Assembly: GCF_000143415.4 (NCBI RefSeq)
Contig: NW_003314415.1
Location: 124,001 to 188,000 of the forward strand
Reading direction: 5' to 3'
Length of the DNA stretch: 64,000 bases
DNA from: Selaginella moellendorffii
Lineage: Eukaryota > Streptophyta > Lycopodiopsida > Selaginellales > Selaginellaceae
The position numbers were made by a program, and so were the translations under genes. The notes beneath the pieces were generated by a model that had not been told where the DNA came from, did not search any database, and saw only the letters and a list, made by a program, of their open reading frames with translations. Numbering within the stretch: position 1 is the stretch's first letter; every line of letters begins with the position of its first letter. This document shows, piece after piece, positions 1-10,502 of this stretch.

Positions 1-21
1 AAATTTGGAGTGATTTTGTAG

Positions 22-171
22 GTTGGAGTATCAGATGGCGAAACTCCTGCGACTCCAAACTCGACGTTTGTCTCTGGATTCTTTGCATCAAGACTCTTCG
101 ATGTTTACTTGGGAGAGAAATCAGTCTCACCGTCACTCAAGGCTTCCATAGCTGATCATCTTCATGTATGA
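22..171 (+). CDS. C-terminal exon of a chalcone isomerase-like (CHI-fold) protein, partial
   Basis: The window opens inside a gene. After an intron end (ttttgtag) an open exon of 49 codons runs to TGA at 169-171. The protein end reads LFDVYLGEKSVSPSLKAS, which resembles the C-terminus of chalcone isomerase-like and plastid fatty-acid-binding FAP proteins: a hydrophobic helix, a YxG turn, then VSPxxK. Only this last exon is visible, so catalytic residues cannot be assessed. The family call rests on a short motif and is tentative. Confidence 0.45.
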   Translation, partial: VGVSDGETPATPNSTFVSGFFASRLFDVYLGEKSVSPSLKASIADHLHV

Positions 172-237
172 GAGGTTTGTATTTATTTATTTATTTCAAG
201 AGTTCTTTAAAAGCGGCGAGACTCGGAGAATTTACAG

Positions 238-700
238 ACAATACCAATCAGAGCTTCAGCGAACGGTGATGGGAGCTTGAACAGCAGTGAAAGACACAAG
301 TGTATAATCCACTCTGTGGAAAGCTGAAAGTTTCTCGTTTACTTCCGTGGTGACACCATGGTACGTTCCAGAGTCCAGTTCACTGACCACGAGAGTGTTC
401 GCTTAGGATGTGATCCCTAAGTTTGAGACTAACGGTCTTTTGGATACTGGATTCACTAGAGCTCGAGAAAGAGTCCTCTTCAACAACATTAGTGGAGTAG
501 CTGTTGAGACTTTCGAGAGATATAAAGAGCTCTTGACACTGTAGCTGGCAAGAAACGAGAGGCTTGAGGCCATGTGTATGTATGTGTGTACGTATGATAA
601 ATGCTCTAACCAGGACACCCGAGTAGACATAGATGACAGTATGAAATCTTTGATCAAACGTTTTTCCGAGGCTTGTGGTATTTAAACATGATATCACCTA
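238..700 (-). pseudogene. Fossil of a jacalin/aerolysin-like gene, C-terminal half
   Basis: On the minus strand, 380-697 translates to a decayed version of the middle of the gene at 27035-28098: the TSLGxTF stretch, the VYSGxLV strand, LVSCQLQ, and the Ser-rich segment SYSTNV through SSIQKT are recognisable. Between 380 and 238 the remaining strands, including a GTYxGV-like end, survive in other frames with deletions. There is no start codon, several frames are needed and stops interrupt it, so it is a relic. It matches the C-type paralogue better than the two genes at 18 and 26 kb. Confidence 0.7.
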
Positions 701-1329
701 TTGATAAGTAAAATAGAAAGAAGAAGAGAGAGGAATGATAGTGATGTGTTTTAGATTAAAATATGATTTGTAAGGGGTTATAAAAGAAACTCAAAACAAT
801 AAGAAGTTTAATTATGCACTAAGAAAAAGCTTTCTTTAACATCTTTCTTACACTTGGAATAGGCCAGTTTAAGGTGGTTGAAACTTCACTCAGTGATAAC
901 TCACCACATCCAAATGCCAAACGAGATCACCAGGAAAGAACGTCTCACCTCGTTGTCTAGCATGGGTTAATGTTAACTGCAAGATTCGTAACAATGCTAG
1001 ATCATGGTCCTTGTCTAACTGAATCAACTCGTTGGCACGATCTAGAGTTGAAGTTTCTGTCTAAGAGTTGCTCGAAAACCTGTTGCCATTGTTATCAGTG
1101 ATGGAGGCATAGAGAAGACTGGATGAAAAACATTCCCTAAAAATGTTTGAAGTTCATTCTTTTACATTGTTGCACATTATTTAAATTTAAATTTAAATTT
1201 CAAGGCTGTAAAGCCCTGCTTTTCGGATATATTTGGTCTGCCACTCTCAGGCTTGTTTGCTCTCATCCTCAAACAAACTCCCCAGGTTGGAAACTTTGGA
1301 CAAATGGGAAAATATTGGCAAAACGACAT
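700..1329. other. Intergenic, no gene seen
   Basis: This stretch is AT-rich and holds only short open frames without family resemblance. It lies between two opposite-facing fragments of the jacalin/aerolysin family and is probably eroded sequence of the same origin, but I cannot align it. Confidence 0.4.
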
Positions 1330-1476
1330 ACATCTATCACGACCGCGGCCAGTATGGATTCCAAGATCAATTTCCACTCTGGAATCCTGGTTGGAGCTAG
1401 CATCCGCAATGTAAACTATTGGGGAATTGCGTTCCTCTGGTCTCTCTGGGAACAGACATTGGACATCCTATTGTGA
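1330..1476 (+). pseudogene. Small fossil of the jacalin-like domain of the same family
   Basis: Positions about 1351-1440 on the plus strand encode a segment with HSGILVGASIR followed by YWGIAFLW. This matches the end of the jacalin-like domain of the genes at 18, 26 and 27 kb (YSGILVGADIR then WGFAFL). The flanking codons do not continue the family alignment. It is an isolated fragment, opposite in orientation to the fossil at 238-700. Confidence 0.6.
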
Positions 1477-1590
1477 AGTTCCCTCAAAACGGATATCGTT
1501 AGCAAAACATGTCAAAGCGAAAAGCTTAGAAACCAGACTTTATCTAAAAAAATGCTTATCTGACAAGAGAGCGCTTCTAGAATCGATCAC

Positions 1591-2392
1591 TTAGATGAGC
1601 TTCTCGATGAAATCCGCAGCGATTGCAACCGCCCCTCCCGTTAGAGCACCGCTCACCACAGCCTCGGCGCGAGGATTGGGCTCCGTCAGGGACACAGCGG
1701 CTCCAGCCAGTGCTCCTCCAAACATGGCGTTCTTCTGCGCTCGAGCGATCATGCCACGAAAAAGAGAACATCCATCAATCAATCTTTCAATCATGAACAT
1801 CCAGGAGGAAAACTTAAAATACGTACCCAGTCGTGAACACCACGGGCTTCCTTCAAGCTGATCGTGGCGCTCGAATAGATTCCAGAGGCCAGGCCTATCA
1901 AGTCAGAGACACAGTAGTTTATAGTTAAAAGATAAAGAAAAAAGGAGAGCTTACCCCACTGCACAGCTTGCTTCCCGACGGTAAACGCCTAAACCAGGAA
2001 CAACAACAAAGAAAGTAATGAGAATCATCCCAAAGATAATGTATTCTTTTGTATAGATCATACCGCCTCTTCCAGCTGCAACGGGCACTTCGAAGACTTC
2101 TTGTCTAGAAACGCAAAAAGGAAAAAATTATCGATCGATTTGGAGCGATACGAGAAGCATACCAGAATTCAAGCTCGTAGACACGAAATCCGCCGCTTCC
2201 CTTGCAGCAATCTGAGAGGTCGCGTGGACGAGGCCGACCTGACAAAGAATCGATGATCAGAGGCGACCAAGAAAGGGAGATTTCGCAAAGACTCACGGCG
2301 CCGGCCTTGAGAAACGCCTCCACGGAGCGATTCACGACCGGGTGACCAAGATCCAAGAAGACATCGTCATCGCCTTTTCCAAAGCCCGCCAT
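1591..2392 (-). CDS. OEP16: OEP16-family outer envelope / Tim17-like channel protein
   Basis: Six exons (2297-2392, 2163-2238, 2064-2104, 1955-1988, 1827-1894, 1591-1734) join in frame to 152 aa. The start (MAGFGKGDDD then FLDLGHPVVNRSVEAFLK) matches the N-terminal amphipathic helix of OEP16-1/OEP16-2. The second half has the Tim17/PRAT pattern: QWGLASGIYSS, RGVHDWKNAMFGGALAGAA, then a final Gly/Ala-rich helix. In the family these are four-helix pores of the plastid outer envelope, linked to amino-acid transport and precursor import. Length is typical. It shares a 239-bp divergent spacer with the CDC48B gene. Which OEP16 subclass it belongs to is less certain than the family. Confidence 0.88.
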
Positions 2393-2631
2393 TGTGTCTG
2401 GCGCCAAGAAAGAAGCGGCGATTTCAACAAGGCGCTGGAAAGATCGATCTAGGTATCTTGATCGATCGAGAGAGAGAGAGAAAGAGAAGAAGCGAGCGCA
2501 TACCTGGACGCCTGCGAAAAAGATTAAGGCGCTCCTAAAAAACCCTGGCACGAGATAAGAGACTAGCATTTCATCTCGGCCGTCCGATCTTAAACCTTGC
2601 CATTTTTGGGTTTTAGGGTTCTTCGCTGTTC
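2393..2631. promoter_or_regulatory. Divergent promoter between OEP16 and CDC48B
   Basis: Only 239 bp separate the two start codons, so both promoters and 5' UTRs must lie here. A GA-rich tract (gagagagagagaaagag, about 2468-2486) is present, of the kind bound by GAGA/BPC factors in plant promoters. I see no convincing TATA box. Confidence 0.5.
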
Positions 2632-4873
2632 ATGGCGACAAAGAATGCCGAGCAGAGGATTGCGGGATTGCCGGCGGCATTGCAAGCGCTGCGCGAGCTC
2701 GTCGTGTGGCCTGTGAGATTCTCGGCTGAAGCCTCGTCGATCGGCCTCAAGGTAGTGTTTCCACAGTGGAATCTAGCTGATTGAGTGAAATTTCTAGTGG
2801 TCTAGGGGTCTTCTTCTTCACGGGCCTCCGGGAACTGGAAAGGTATGCGTTACACTCGCGTTTTTTCTTTCTTTCTGGTCGATTGATCTGACAATGCAGA
2901 CGACTCTTGTCCGTGCTATTGCCGAGGAATGTAACGCTCATCTTATATCACTCAGGTGGGCATTTTCTTAGTGTTTTCTAGGGTTTTTTTCTTAGTTTCT
3001 CACAGTGCAGGCTCCGTACACAAGGCTTACGCTGGAGAGAGTGAGCGAGTTCTCAGGGATGCTTTCTCTGAGGCTGGAAAGCATGCGGAGAATGGCTCTC
3101 CAGCGATTATCTTTATTGATGAGATTGATACTCTTTGTCCCCGCCGTGATGCAAGGTAACCATGTCTGCGAGAAAAAAGGTGACAATTAATTCTCGGTTT
3201 CTCCCTTGCAAGGCGAGAGCAGGAATCGCGATTGGTCGCGCAGCTGAACACTCTAATGGACGGTGTTGCAAAATCTAGCGAAGAGTCCTCTAAAGTGTTC
3301 GTCGTCGCTGCAACGAACAGGTGAACTATATTACGTGCCTTCCCAAGATGGTTTTATGATTTGATATTACGTTAGAGTGAATGCAGTCGATCCATCACTT
3401 CGAAGACCAGGCCGTTTCGATAAGGAAATTCTGGTGAACGCGCCAAACGCGAGCGAACGGTTTCAAATCTTGAACGTAAGTCTTCTGTGGTTTTCCCACA
3501 TTGATTTTGTTTGTTATTTTTGCTTCATACAGCTTTACGCGCAAAACATTCCTATGGACAGCAGTGTCGACCTCGAAGCTCTTGCAGATCGATGTAGTGG
3601 CTACGTGGGCGCCGACCTGGAAGCTCTGTGTCGAGAAGCTGCAATGGCAGCTCTCCGGAGATCATTGAAGAATGGCAGCAAAGAAGACGAGAAGCTTGTT
3701 ACTTCCAAAGATTGGGACAGTGCTCGGACGAAAGTTGGTCCAAGTGTTGTGAGGGGCGTTGCAGCAGACGTTCCGAAAGTGTCGTGGGATGAAATTGGTG
3801 GCTTGCAAGATGTGAAGGTTCATCCTCTCTTGTCTTGTCCTTTGTTTCTCCTGATGGTTTTACTGTTCTTGTTCTTTTGCAGAAAAAGCTTCAACAGTCT
3901 GTGGAGTGGCCAATTAAACATTCCGTCGCTTTCCAGAGGCTAGGACTGCGCGCCGATCGTGGAGTTCTATTGCACGGACCACCTGGATGCTCGAAGACTA
4001 CACTTGTCAAGGCCGTCGCTCACGCTGCACAAGCTACTCTTTTCTCATTAAGGTCCGGGTCAAGTTTTTAAACGTTGAGCGGGTTTTTGTTTCTAATGTC
4101 ATTAACACAGTGGAGCCGAAATGTTCTCCATGTACGTCGGAGAAGGCGAAGCACTTTTGCGCGACACATTTCGTTTGGCTCGAGTGGCAAAGCCAAGCAT
4201 GATCTTCTTCGACGAGGTGGACGCCATCGCGTCCAGCCGGTAAGTCCGTCCATCACTCATTCCTTGTTCGTTTCTTATATTTTCAAGATTGGCAGAGAAG
4301 ATAACTCCAAAGATGGGCACTCGGTTGGCGAAAGACTACTATCGACAGTGTTGACAGAGATTGATGGACTTGAAACACTGCAGGCATGGGATTACTTTGT
4401 ATCCTACTTTGTGACTAAATCCGGCTTATGCAGGGTGTCCTCGTCGTAGGAGCCACAAATCGACCGTCAGCTATAGACTCGGCTTTGTTAAGGCCGGGGC
4501 GTTTCGATCGTGTAAGTGAGCAGAGGCACAGTTCGTCACTGTTTCATCTTACACTTTCATCTTTGTCTTCCAGGTGATCTATGTTCCACCTCCAGATGCT
4601 TCGGAAAGGTTAGAAATCCTGCTCGTCCACACCAAAAAGATGGCTCTCGCTCCCGACGTCGATCTCGGACAGATTGCCAGCGCTACCGAGTGCTTCACCG
4701 GGGCTGAATTGGCATCGCTGTGCCGAGAAGCCGCCATCGCTGCTCTGCGAGAAGACGTCCAGAACGCGAGCGTGGTGTGTAACAGGCACTTTCAACACGC
4801 GAGAGATCACATCTCTCCCGCGCTCACGAAGCTGGAAATCGCGAGCTATGAAAGCTTCTCGCGGGAAAGATAG
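2632..4873 (+). CDS. CDC48B: CDC48B-type tandem AAA+ ATPase
   Basis: Twelve exons (2632-2751, 2798-2842, 2900-2955, 3006-3155, 3213-3320, 3376-3475, 3533-3817, 3883-4052, 4111-4239, 4296-4383, 4434-4511, 4574-4873) give about 542 aa. There are two AAA modules. D1 has Walker A GPPGTGK, Walker B IIFIDEID and the ATNR sensor. D2 has [15 protein letters not shown] and [10 protein letters not shown]. Linker phrases such as [14 protein letters not shown] and [19 protein letters not shown] match Arabidopsis CDC48B (At2g03670). The p97-type N domain is absent, as in that subfamily, and the C-terminal membrane segment of the Arabidopsis protein is not seen. The role is inferred to be ATP-driven protein unfolding or extraction. 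The tenth intron appears to use a GC donor at 4384; a GT donor 15 nt downstream would add five residues. Confidence 0.9.
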
Positions 4874-5407
4874 AAAACCAAAGGTTAAGTCGCTGTGTTT
4901 TGTGCTAATGGATGATTAGCCTTTACAGGAGAAAAGCTTCCACGGTTAGCTTAAAACTTAACGGCGTCGTTAAAAGCTTTAGCGTCAGACACGGAGCAAC
5001 GGCTACCAACTAGGCTTGGGGCCGCCGAAGCTCAGGTTCGGTAATTCTTTGTGGAAGAACAACAGAGCACTTTTGAGCGCTTGTGTTTTCTCTTTTCTAT
5101 TCTTCCAGGGCAGTGGCTAGGCGCTACGATCGATTTCTTCTTCCTTCCATCGATTCCTCCTCCGCGCGGCTGCGGCCGATAGGCGCTTGGCCGAGCGTCA
5201 AAGATTGGGAATTCGCCGAGGTATAGCTCTTATTCTGGCAATGCTGTGCCTGGATTGCGAAATTTCGGTGGCCTCGCTCAAGATCTGGTGCTTTCCACGC
5301 AGGTTTTGAGCTACAGTGCCGGATTTCCTCCCACTGTTGCCGCGATTTCACTCTAGATCTAAGGGCGATTTGGAGGTTTTGAGGCTCTCTTTCTGCCGGA
5401 TCGTCCA
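4874..5407. other. Intergenic and 5' leader of the next gene
   Basis: No coding region is recognised. CDC48B ends at 4873 and the next gene starts at 5408, so the sequence is its 3' flank plus the promoter and leader of the 176-aa protein. Splice-like sites near 5034 could mark a 5' UTR intron. Confidence 0.4.
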
Positions 5408-6168
5408 ATGGTGGGAGTTTTCACACGCATTGCCCGAGGCGTGTCAGGGGACCACCACAACCATTTCCCGCAAGGAACTGTAAGTAGTGCTGCCAAGCGT
5501 TTGTGCTTTGTGTCGTGTGTAGCTTGCTTATTTGACAACAAGTATTTTGTGCGATCTTGTAGGAAACAAAGGCACACACTGTACTGGCAGTGACTTTAAA
5601 AGATGCGATTGGAGCCGCGAGGCTGGATCTGGGCGTGATGGAAGAATTCGCCCCAGTGGAACATCCACTCGAGCCTCCGGACCATGACAAGCCGGTTCGC
5701 TGCCCTCCGCCGGAACCATGCATCGTTCACGTAAGTTTCGAGTTTTGCTTTAGTTCATCGATAGATCGTCAGAGTTCTCGTAGTTCTTCCTTAGAGTTTT
5801 CTCGTTTTAGCTAGCTTCTGGGGATCTTCTCTGGTTCTCTTTGTTTGATTGCTGTTCTTGGTGGTTTTTTCTGGCAGGATGGCCGGATATGGAAAGAGCG
5901 CGCTGCGAGACGAAGAGCCGAGTATCCAATCGCGCGAGAGACTAGCCTTCCCACGTCCTACCAGCGGCGGCAGAAGCTCGAGCACAGCAATTTCTTGCTG
6001 CCATCCTTCAGTGCTCCCGAGAAACATCTCCTCAAAATGATAGAGCACGCCGCCGCCGCCAAGCCCAGCGCCGCCAAGTCCCCCGCCACCACCACCGCCA
6101 CCGCCGCCGCCGCCGCCGCCGCCCCAGACAACGATCTCCAACGAAAAATCGAAGAGCCCGTGGGATGA
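5408..6168 (+). CDS. Unknown conserved-looking plant protein with C-terminal Ala run
   Basis: Three exons (5408-5479, 5563-5730, 5878-6168) join in phase to 176 aa. The middle is rich in charged residues and Pro (LGVMEEFAPVEHPLEPPDHD, then CPPPEPCIVHDGRIWKER) and looks like a folded, conserved core. After about residue 140 the protein is low-complexity: an Ala/Thr run encoded by a GCC/ACC repeat (about 6050-6121). No signal peptide, membrane segment or catalytic motif is visible. I do not recognise the family. Clean splice sites and one continuous frame make it likely to be a real gene. Confidence 0.65.
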
Positions 6169-6427
6169 AACTCTCATCTCCAATGGTTCCCTGTACTATA
6201 CATTCTCCACGAGGTAAATATACTATGACGTGTAATGCCAAGTGATGACGTGGCTGCCAGCCTCGATAAATCTAATAATTATTTTAAAATGGTATTAGGG
6301 CTTCTAGCTCCGAGGCAGCAAAGCGGTAGAACAGGTAGAGTCTCAAGCGGCGGACGGCGATGGCGGCGATCGGCTGATTCGCTTCTAGAGCTGCGCGCGC
6401 TCCGCCGGGCAATGTGTGGATTGCGCA

Positions 6428-9400
6428 ATGGCCAAGGCGGCGGCGAGCACATTGGAAGGGCTCCTGGAGGAGGCAAAGAGGCGCGCGGTGCTGTTCGTGC
6501 TCTTCGTCTTGACCATTGCCTATTGCATGTCGTGTAAGTATCCTTCTCTCTTCTCGCCGTGTTTGGTGTAGATTTTTAATTTTAGGCTTTCTCGTGGCAG
6601 TGACGAGCAATTCGGTGCTAGTAAACATTCCAATCGCGATTGTGCTGCTGGCGGTGGCTCGGAGAATCTCGCTGGAGCTGATAATCCGGTGGAGGCCGTC
6701 TAGTTTGGAAACTATTCCAGTCATTTATCAATGCAAGCGCCTTGCACCAAATGATCCTTTGATCTCGTCTCCCTCGGTGCCATCAACCAAATGGCGATCG
6801 CAAATCGACTCTCCAGCAGTGGAAGCTGCTCTCGAAGAATTCACTCATCGCATTGTGGTAAGCATTAAGAAAAACGAATGCTTTTGTCATTGTAAAACAT
6901 GGTTTTGCTTTTGTTTCCTTTTTTAACAGGCCGAGTTTGTGACCAACCTCTGGTACGCCATGATCACTCCTGACCGAGAATGTCCTCAGGAAATCGAAAA
7001 CATCATCAATGGGGCCATTGGTGAGGTTTCAGTAAGAGTTAAGCAAGTAAATCTTATCACACTTTTAACTAGGTGAAGCAACGAAAGAAGGACGTGCTTG
7101 TGTTGAGACTTGTGCTGACACGTTCCTGTTTGTTGTGCAGGGATATTGTCGATGTTATTGGGAATCATCTTGAAGTTTATAGAGAACTGCAAGCTTCCAT
7201 TGGTGCCGACTATCTTGGCACTCTATCTACCGAAGAGAGGGATGAGAAAATAAAGAAGAGCCTTGCATCAACAAAGAAACTTCACCCGGCCGTGAGCTCT
7301 GTTGAGATGGAAATCCAGGTGGGTGTATCGCTTTTGCAACTAAGTTTGCTCAGAAGAATTGGTTTCGCAGGTCCTTCAGCGACTGATGGGTGGTGTCCTT
7401 GCAATCGTTTTGGGACCTGAAGAAGCGAACTGCAAAATAGTGCGTTGCTTTTCTCGGGAGTTGCTGGCTTGTGCTGTAATGCGTCAAGTGATGAACTTAG
7501 CATGTCCAAGGTAATTCTTTTTAGTGTCTCCATCGAATTTCTATTTGAATCTTTTCCTTCTTTACGCAGAATAATTAACGAGGTAATTGACTGGCTAGTC
7601 ATCTCGCAACGTAGTCGACTATCAAAGGGCATCAAAGTGCCAGCCGAAATTGTTCGTGCCGATTCTTCTCAATTTACAGATTCGGGCATGCTTCCGACAG
7701 ACGTTGGGGTAGAAATGTCTGAAGTTGGAAAGATTGAAGACGAAGAGAGCAGCAAAAAGGTTTCCACTTCTACGTCCTCGCTAACAGCGCAGTCAATGAA
7801 AAGCGGAACACATTCAGCACACCACGTCTATCCATCGCGTTCAGGAGACTGGGCGCATGCCCTTGACGCGTTTAACCAGAGAAAAACTCAAGCTCTTGCT
7901 CCTGAACACTTGGACAATTTATGGGCTAAAGGTCGGAATTACAAGAGAAAGGATGCTAAGAAAACGGTGCCTAAAGGTGGTGGCTTGGAACAGTCCACAG
8001 CGACGGAAGAAGTGCCGATCATTGGTGACAACGACGAAGGAATGTCCGAACTCCGAGACATAAGAGAAGGCTCGAGTCTCCTTGATAAGACAGTGACCGT
8101 GGATAACGACTACTACGGGAGGCCTCGGAATCAGTCGAAGGTTATTGTTGTTGGCGAGGACAGTATCGGAGTGCGTAGCGGGGCCAGCAAGGAGGCATCA
8201 GTTTCACGGGTTATACATCATCCTTTGGAAGTTCCTGAAGCTGGTCACGAAGAAAACATGCAAAAGACTCATCGCCATCGACGATCACATAGCAGTGGAG
8301 GTGGGGTGGATCAGGAGAAGTACTCGGAAGCGAGCAAGAAACCAGCACCTGGTGGAACCGTGGGCTACAAATCGAAGTTATCCTGCAAGGTAAGGATGCA
8401 TTTGACATGCTGGCCTGTTCTTTAATCATTTAGCCTGCAGGTACTTGGTGCTCATTATGAAAAAAATGGATCCAAATCTTTCGCTGTGTATTCTATCTCC
8501 GTGTCGAATGTTGAAGAGCAAACATGGGTCGTTATGAGAAGGTCTGCTACAGATTCTTTTTCTTTAGCTCACGTCATTTCATACAGATATCGCAACTTCG
8601 AGCAGCTTCATCGTCGTTTACGAGACATGCCGCATTACACTTTGAGCCTACCACCGAAACGGTTTTTATCTTCCAACCTCGATAATGCGTTTGTACGCGA
8701 GCGCTGTGTTTTGCTGAACAAGTACTTGAAGGTTGGTAGATTTATCGCAGAGTTCTTCCTTTTATTTAAATTTACTGTTGTAGGACTTGCTGTCTATTCC
8801 AAGCATAGCAGAGTTGCATGAAGTGTGGGATTTTCTTAGTGCCAAATCTCGGGTATGCCATACTCTTTTGTTCGAAGTTATATTTATTGTGTTTCGAGCT
8901 GCAGAATTATGCGTTTGGCGATTCCGTCTCGATCATGAAAACACTTGCTGGTATGTCTCCTTATTTGTTCTTCAGGCGATGACGTTTTCCTTTTCCAGTC
9001 AATGTCGACGATGCTGTGGATGATGTGTTCCGACAAATTAAAGGAGTTTCTGGTGGGGTGTTAGGGACCACTGGAACGAGAAAAAGCAGCTCGCTTATTG
9101 AAAGGAGCGAGCCAAGTCAAACGTGGAATGCTGCTGCAGTACCATCTTCATATGCAGTAGGCGACGCTGCTACAAATAGTCAGCCTTCGGATGATGATGG
9201 AGAAGATGGCTATGGATCCGGCTGGCATTCGGACAGTGAAGTGCATAATGTGCAGCACAACAGACGGCTAGAAGCTTCTTTTTCCGATGGCCATTCCCCT
9301 GTAGAGTCCCTTGCCGGGTCCGAGATGATCGACGAGCCTGAGGTATCTCCACACTTCTCTTCTATTTTTCTTGTTTTGCTGATGCCTCGATGTTGCAGTG

Positions 9401-10185
9401 GAATCCTCCCAAGGTGACAGTACCTTTGCTTAATCTTGTAGATATAATTTTTCAGCTCGAAGGCCGTGGCTGGATCAGGTACCGTGTCATTGTACTTGTG
9501 TCGATTTTCATGGTGTTTGCTGCCAGGCGGCAGATCGTGTGGATGGCGAAACAGGTGCTACAGCTGGGAATGGCTGATGCAATCGATGACTGGCTTCTTA
9601 CACAAATCCAGTATCTTAGGAGCGAGGACGTCATTGTGTGTGGAATCAAAAGACTTCAGCAGGTAAACTATCCGTTCCTTGTCCTTTCCAAATAGAACTC
9701 ATCGTGTCTCGCTCTTGTCTCTTGCCAGCTTCTATGGCCGGATGGTATCTTTCTAATCAAGCACCCGAAATTCCAATTATCAGCCGATAATCAAGCTGCT
9801 CCTCAGCTCTCGTTTGAAGATGAATTGGAGGCTGCTCGTCGCAAGATGGTTGTAAGAGAACTTTTGCAAGGTCGTAGAGTTTTGTTTTTTTCTCTTGTTT
9901 TGAGTCCAGAGCTCAACATTTTTCCCTTTTTTTTTGGCAGATCAAGCTCCCACTGCGCTGGTCAGTTTGATTGGAAGAAAGCAGTACATGCGCTGTGCCA
10001 AAGACATATATGGTTTTCTCCAAGTAAGCAAGTTTTTGTTTAGAAAGATCCATATCGGACCTTTGTTTTATCAGTCCCAGGTCTGCATCAAGCAACTCGC
10101 GTATAGCCTCTTGGAAAAGGTGCTCGGGGCCGCGTTTCCCGAGCTCGAGGATCTAATCCTGGAAGTTCACGGAGCAACTGCGTGA
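6428..10185 (+). CDS. Sorting nexin of the PXA-PX-nexin_C class
   Basis: Sixteen exons from ATG 6428 join without a frame break to 966 aa. An N-terminal hydrophobic pair (about residues 20-55) is followed by a PXA domain (about 90-270: ALEEFTHRIVAEFVTNLWY through RQVMNLACPRIINEVIDWLV). A long acidic/Ser-rich linker comes next, then a PX domain (about 550-660, with RYRNFEQLHRRL and PPKRF, the phosphoinositide-binding basic patch). A C-terminal nexin_C domain starts at PLLNLVDIIFQLEGRGWIRRQ. Plant proteins such as At2g15900 share this order; the animal equivalents are SNX13/SNX14 without the RGS domain. The likely role is at endosome or ER membrane contacts. Exon borders include 7570-8389 (the linker) and 9941-10023. 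Confidence 0.88.
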
Positions 10186-10502
10186 ATCGTTCAAAGGTTC
10201 GTGGCTACTCTTTGATTTCCTTTGCGCAGCTCACGAGAGGAACACTTTCACTCTTTCTTTGCAGTTTTGATAGCTACAATCGTGATCGTTTCACGAGAGG
10301 CTGTTAAAAAAGTATGTTGTACATTGTTTCTCCTTGTACATGTAATTCTTCCATACCATACCATATCCCGTGGCTATCCTTCCGTGCAATCACTTTTCGC
10401 CACGTGGACGGCGTGTCACGTTGGCAAGGCTCACATTGTACCACGTGGATAGAGTGCCACGTTGGCAAAATATCTTAGAGCGCGCGAGACAGAGTTTTTT
10501 CT
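10186..10502 (+). promoter_or_regulatory. Promoter of the FAD5-like gene with duplicated G-box module
   Basis: CACGTG G-boxes lie at 10401-10406 and 10442-10447, each followed about 20 nt later by CACGTTGGCAA. The two 40-bp blocks form an imperfect direct repeat. G-boxes bind bZIP, bHLH and PIF factors in plants and are common in light-regulated plastid genes. The position 55-100 bp before the desaturase ATG supports a promoter role, which is inferred. Confidence 0.55.

Noticed and set aside
3376-5000. CDC48B as SPATA5/CIP111
   Set aside because: CIP111 has a long N-terminal region; the short start and specific linker phrases fit CDC48B better.
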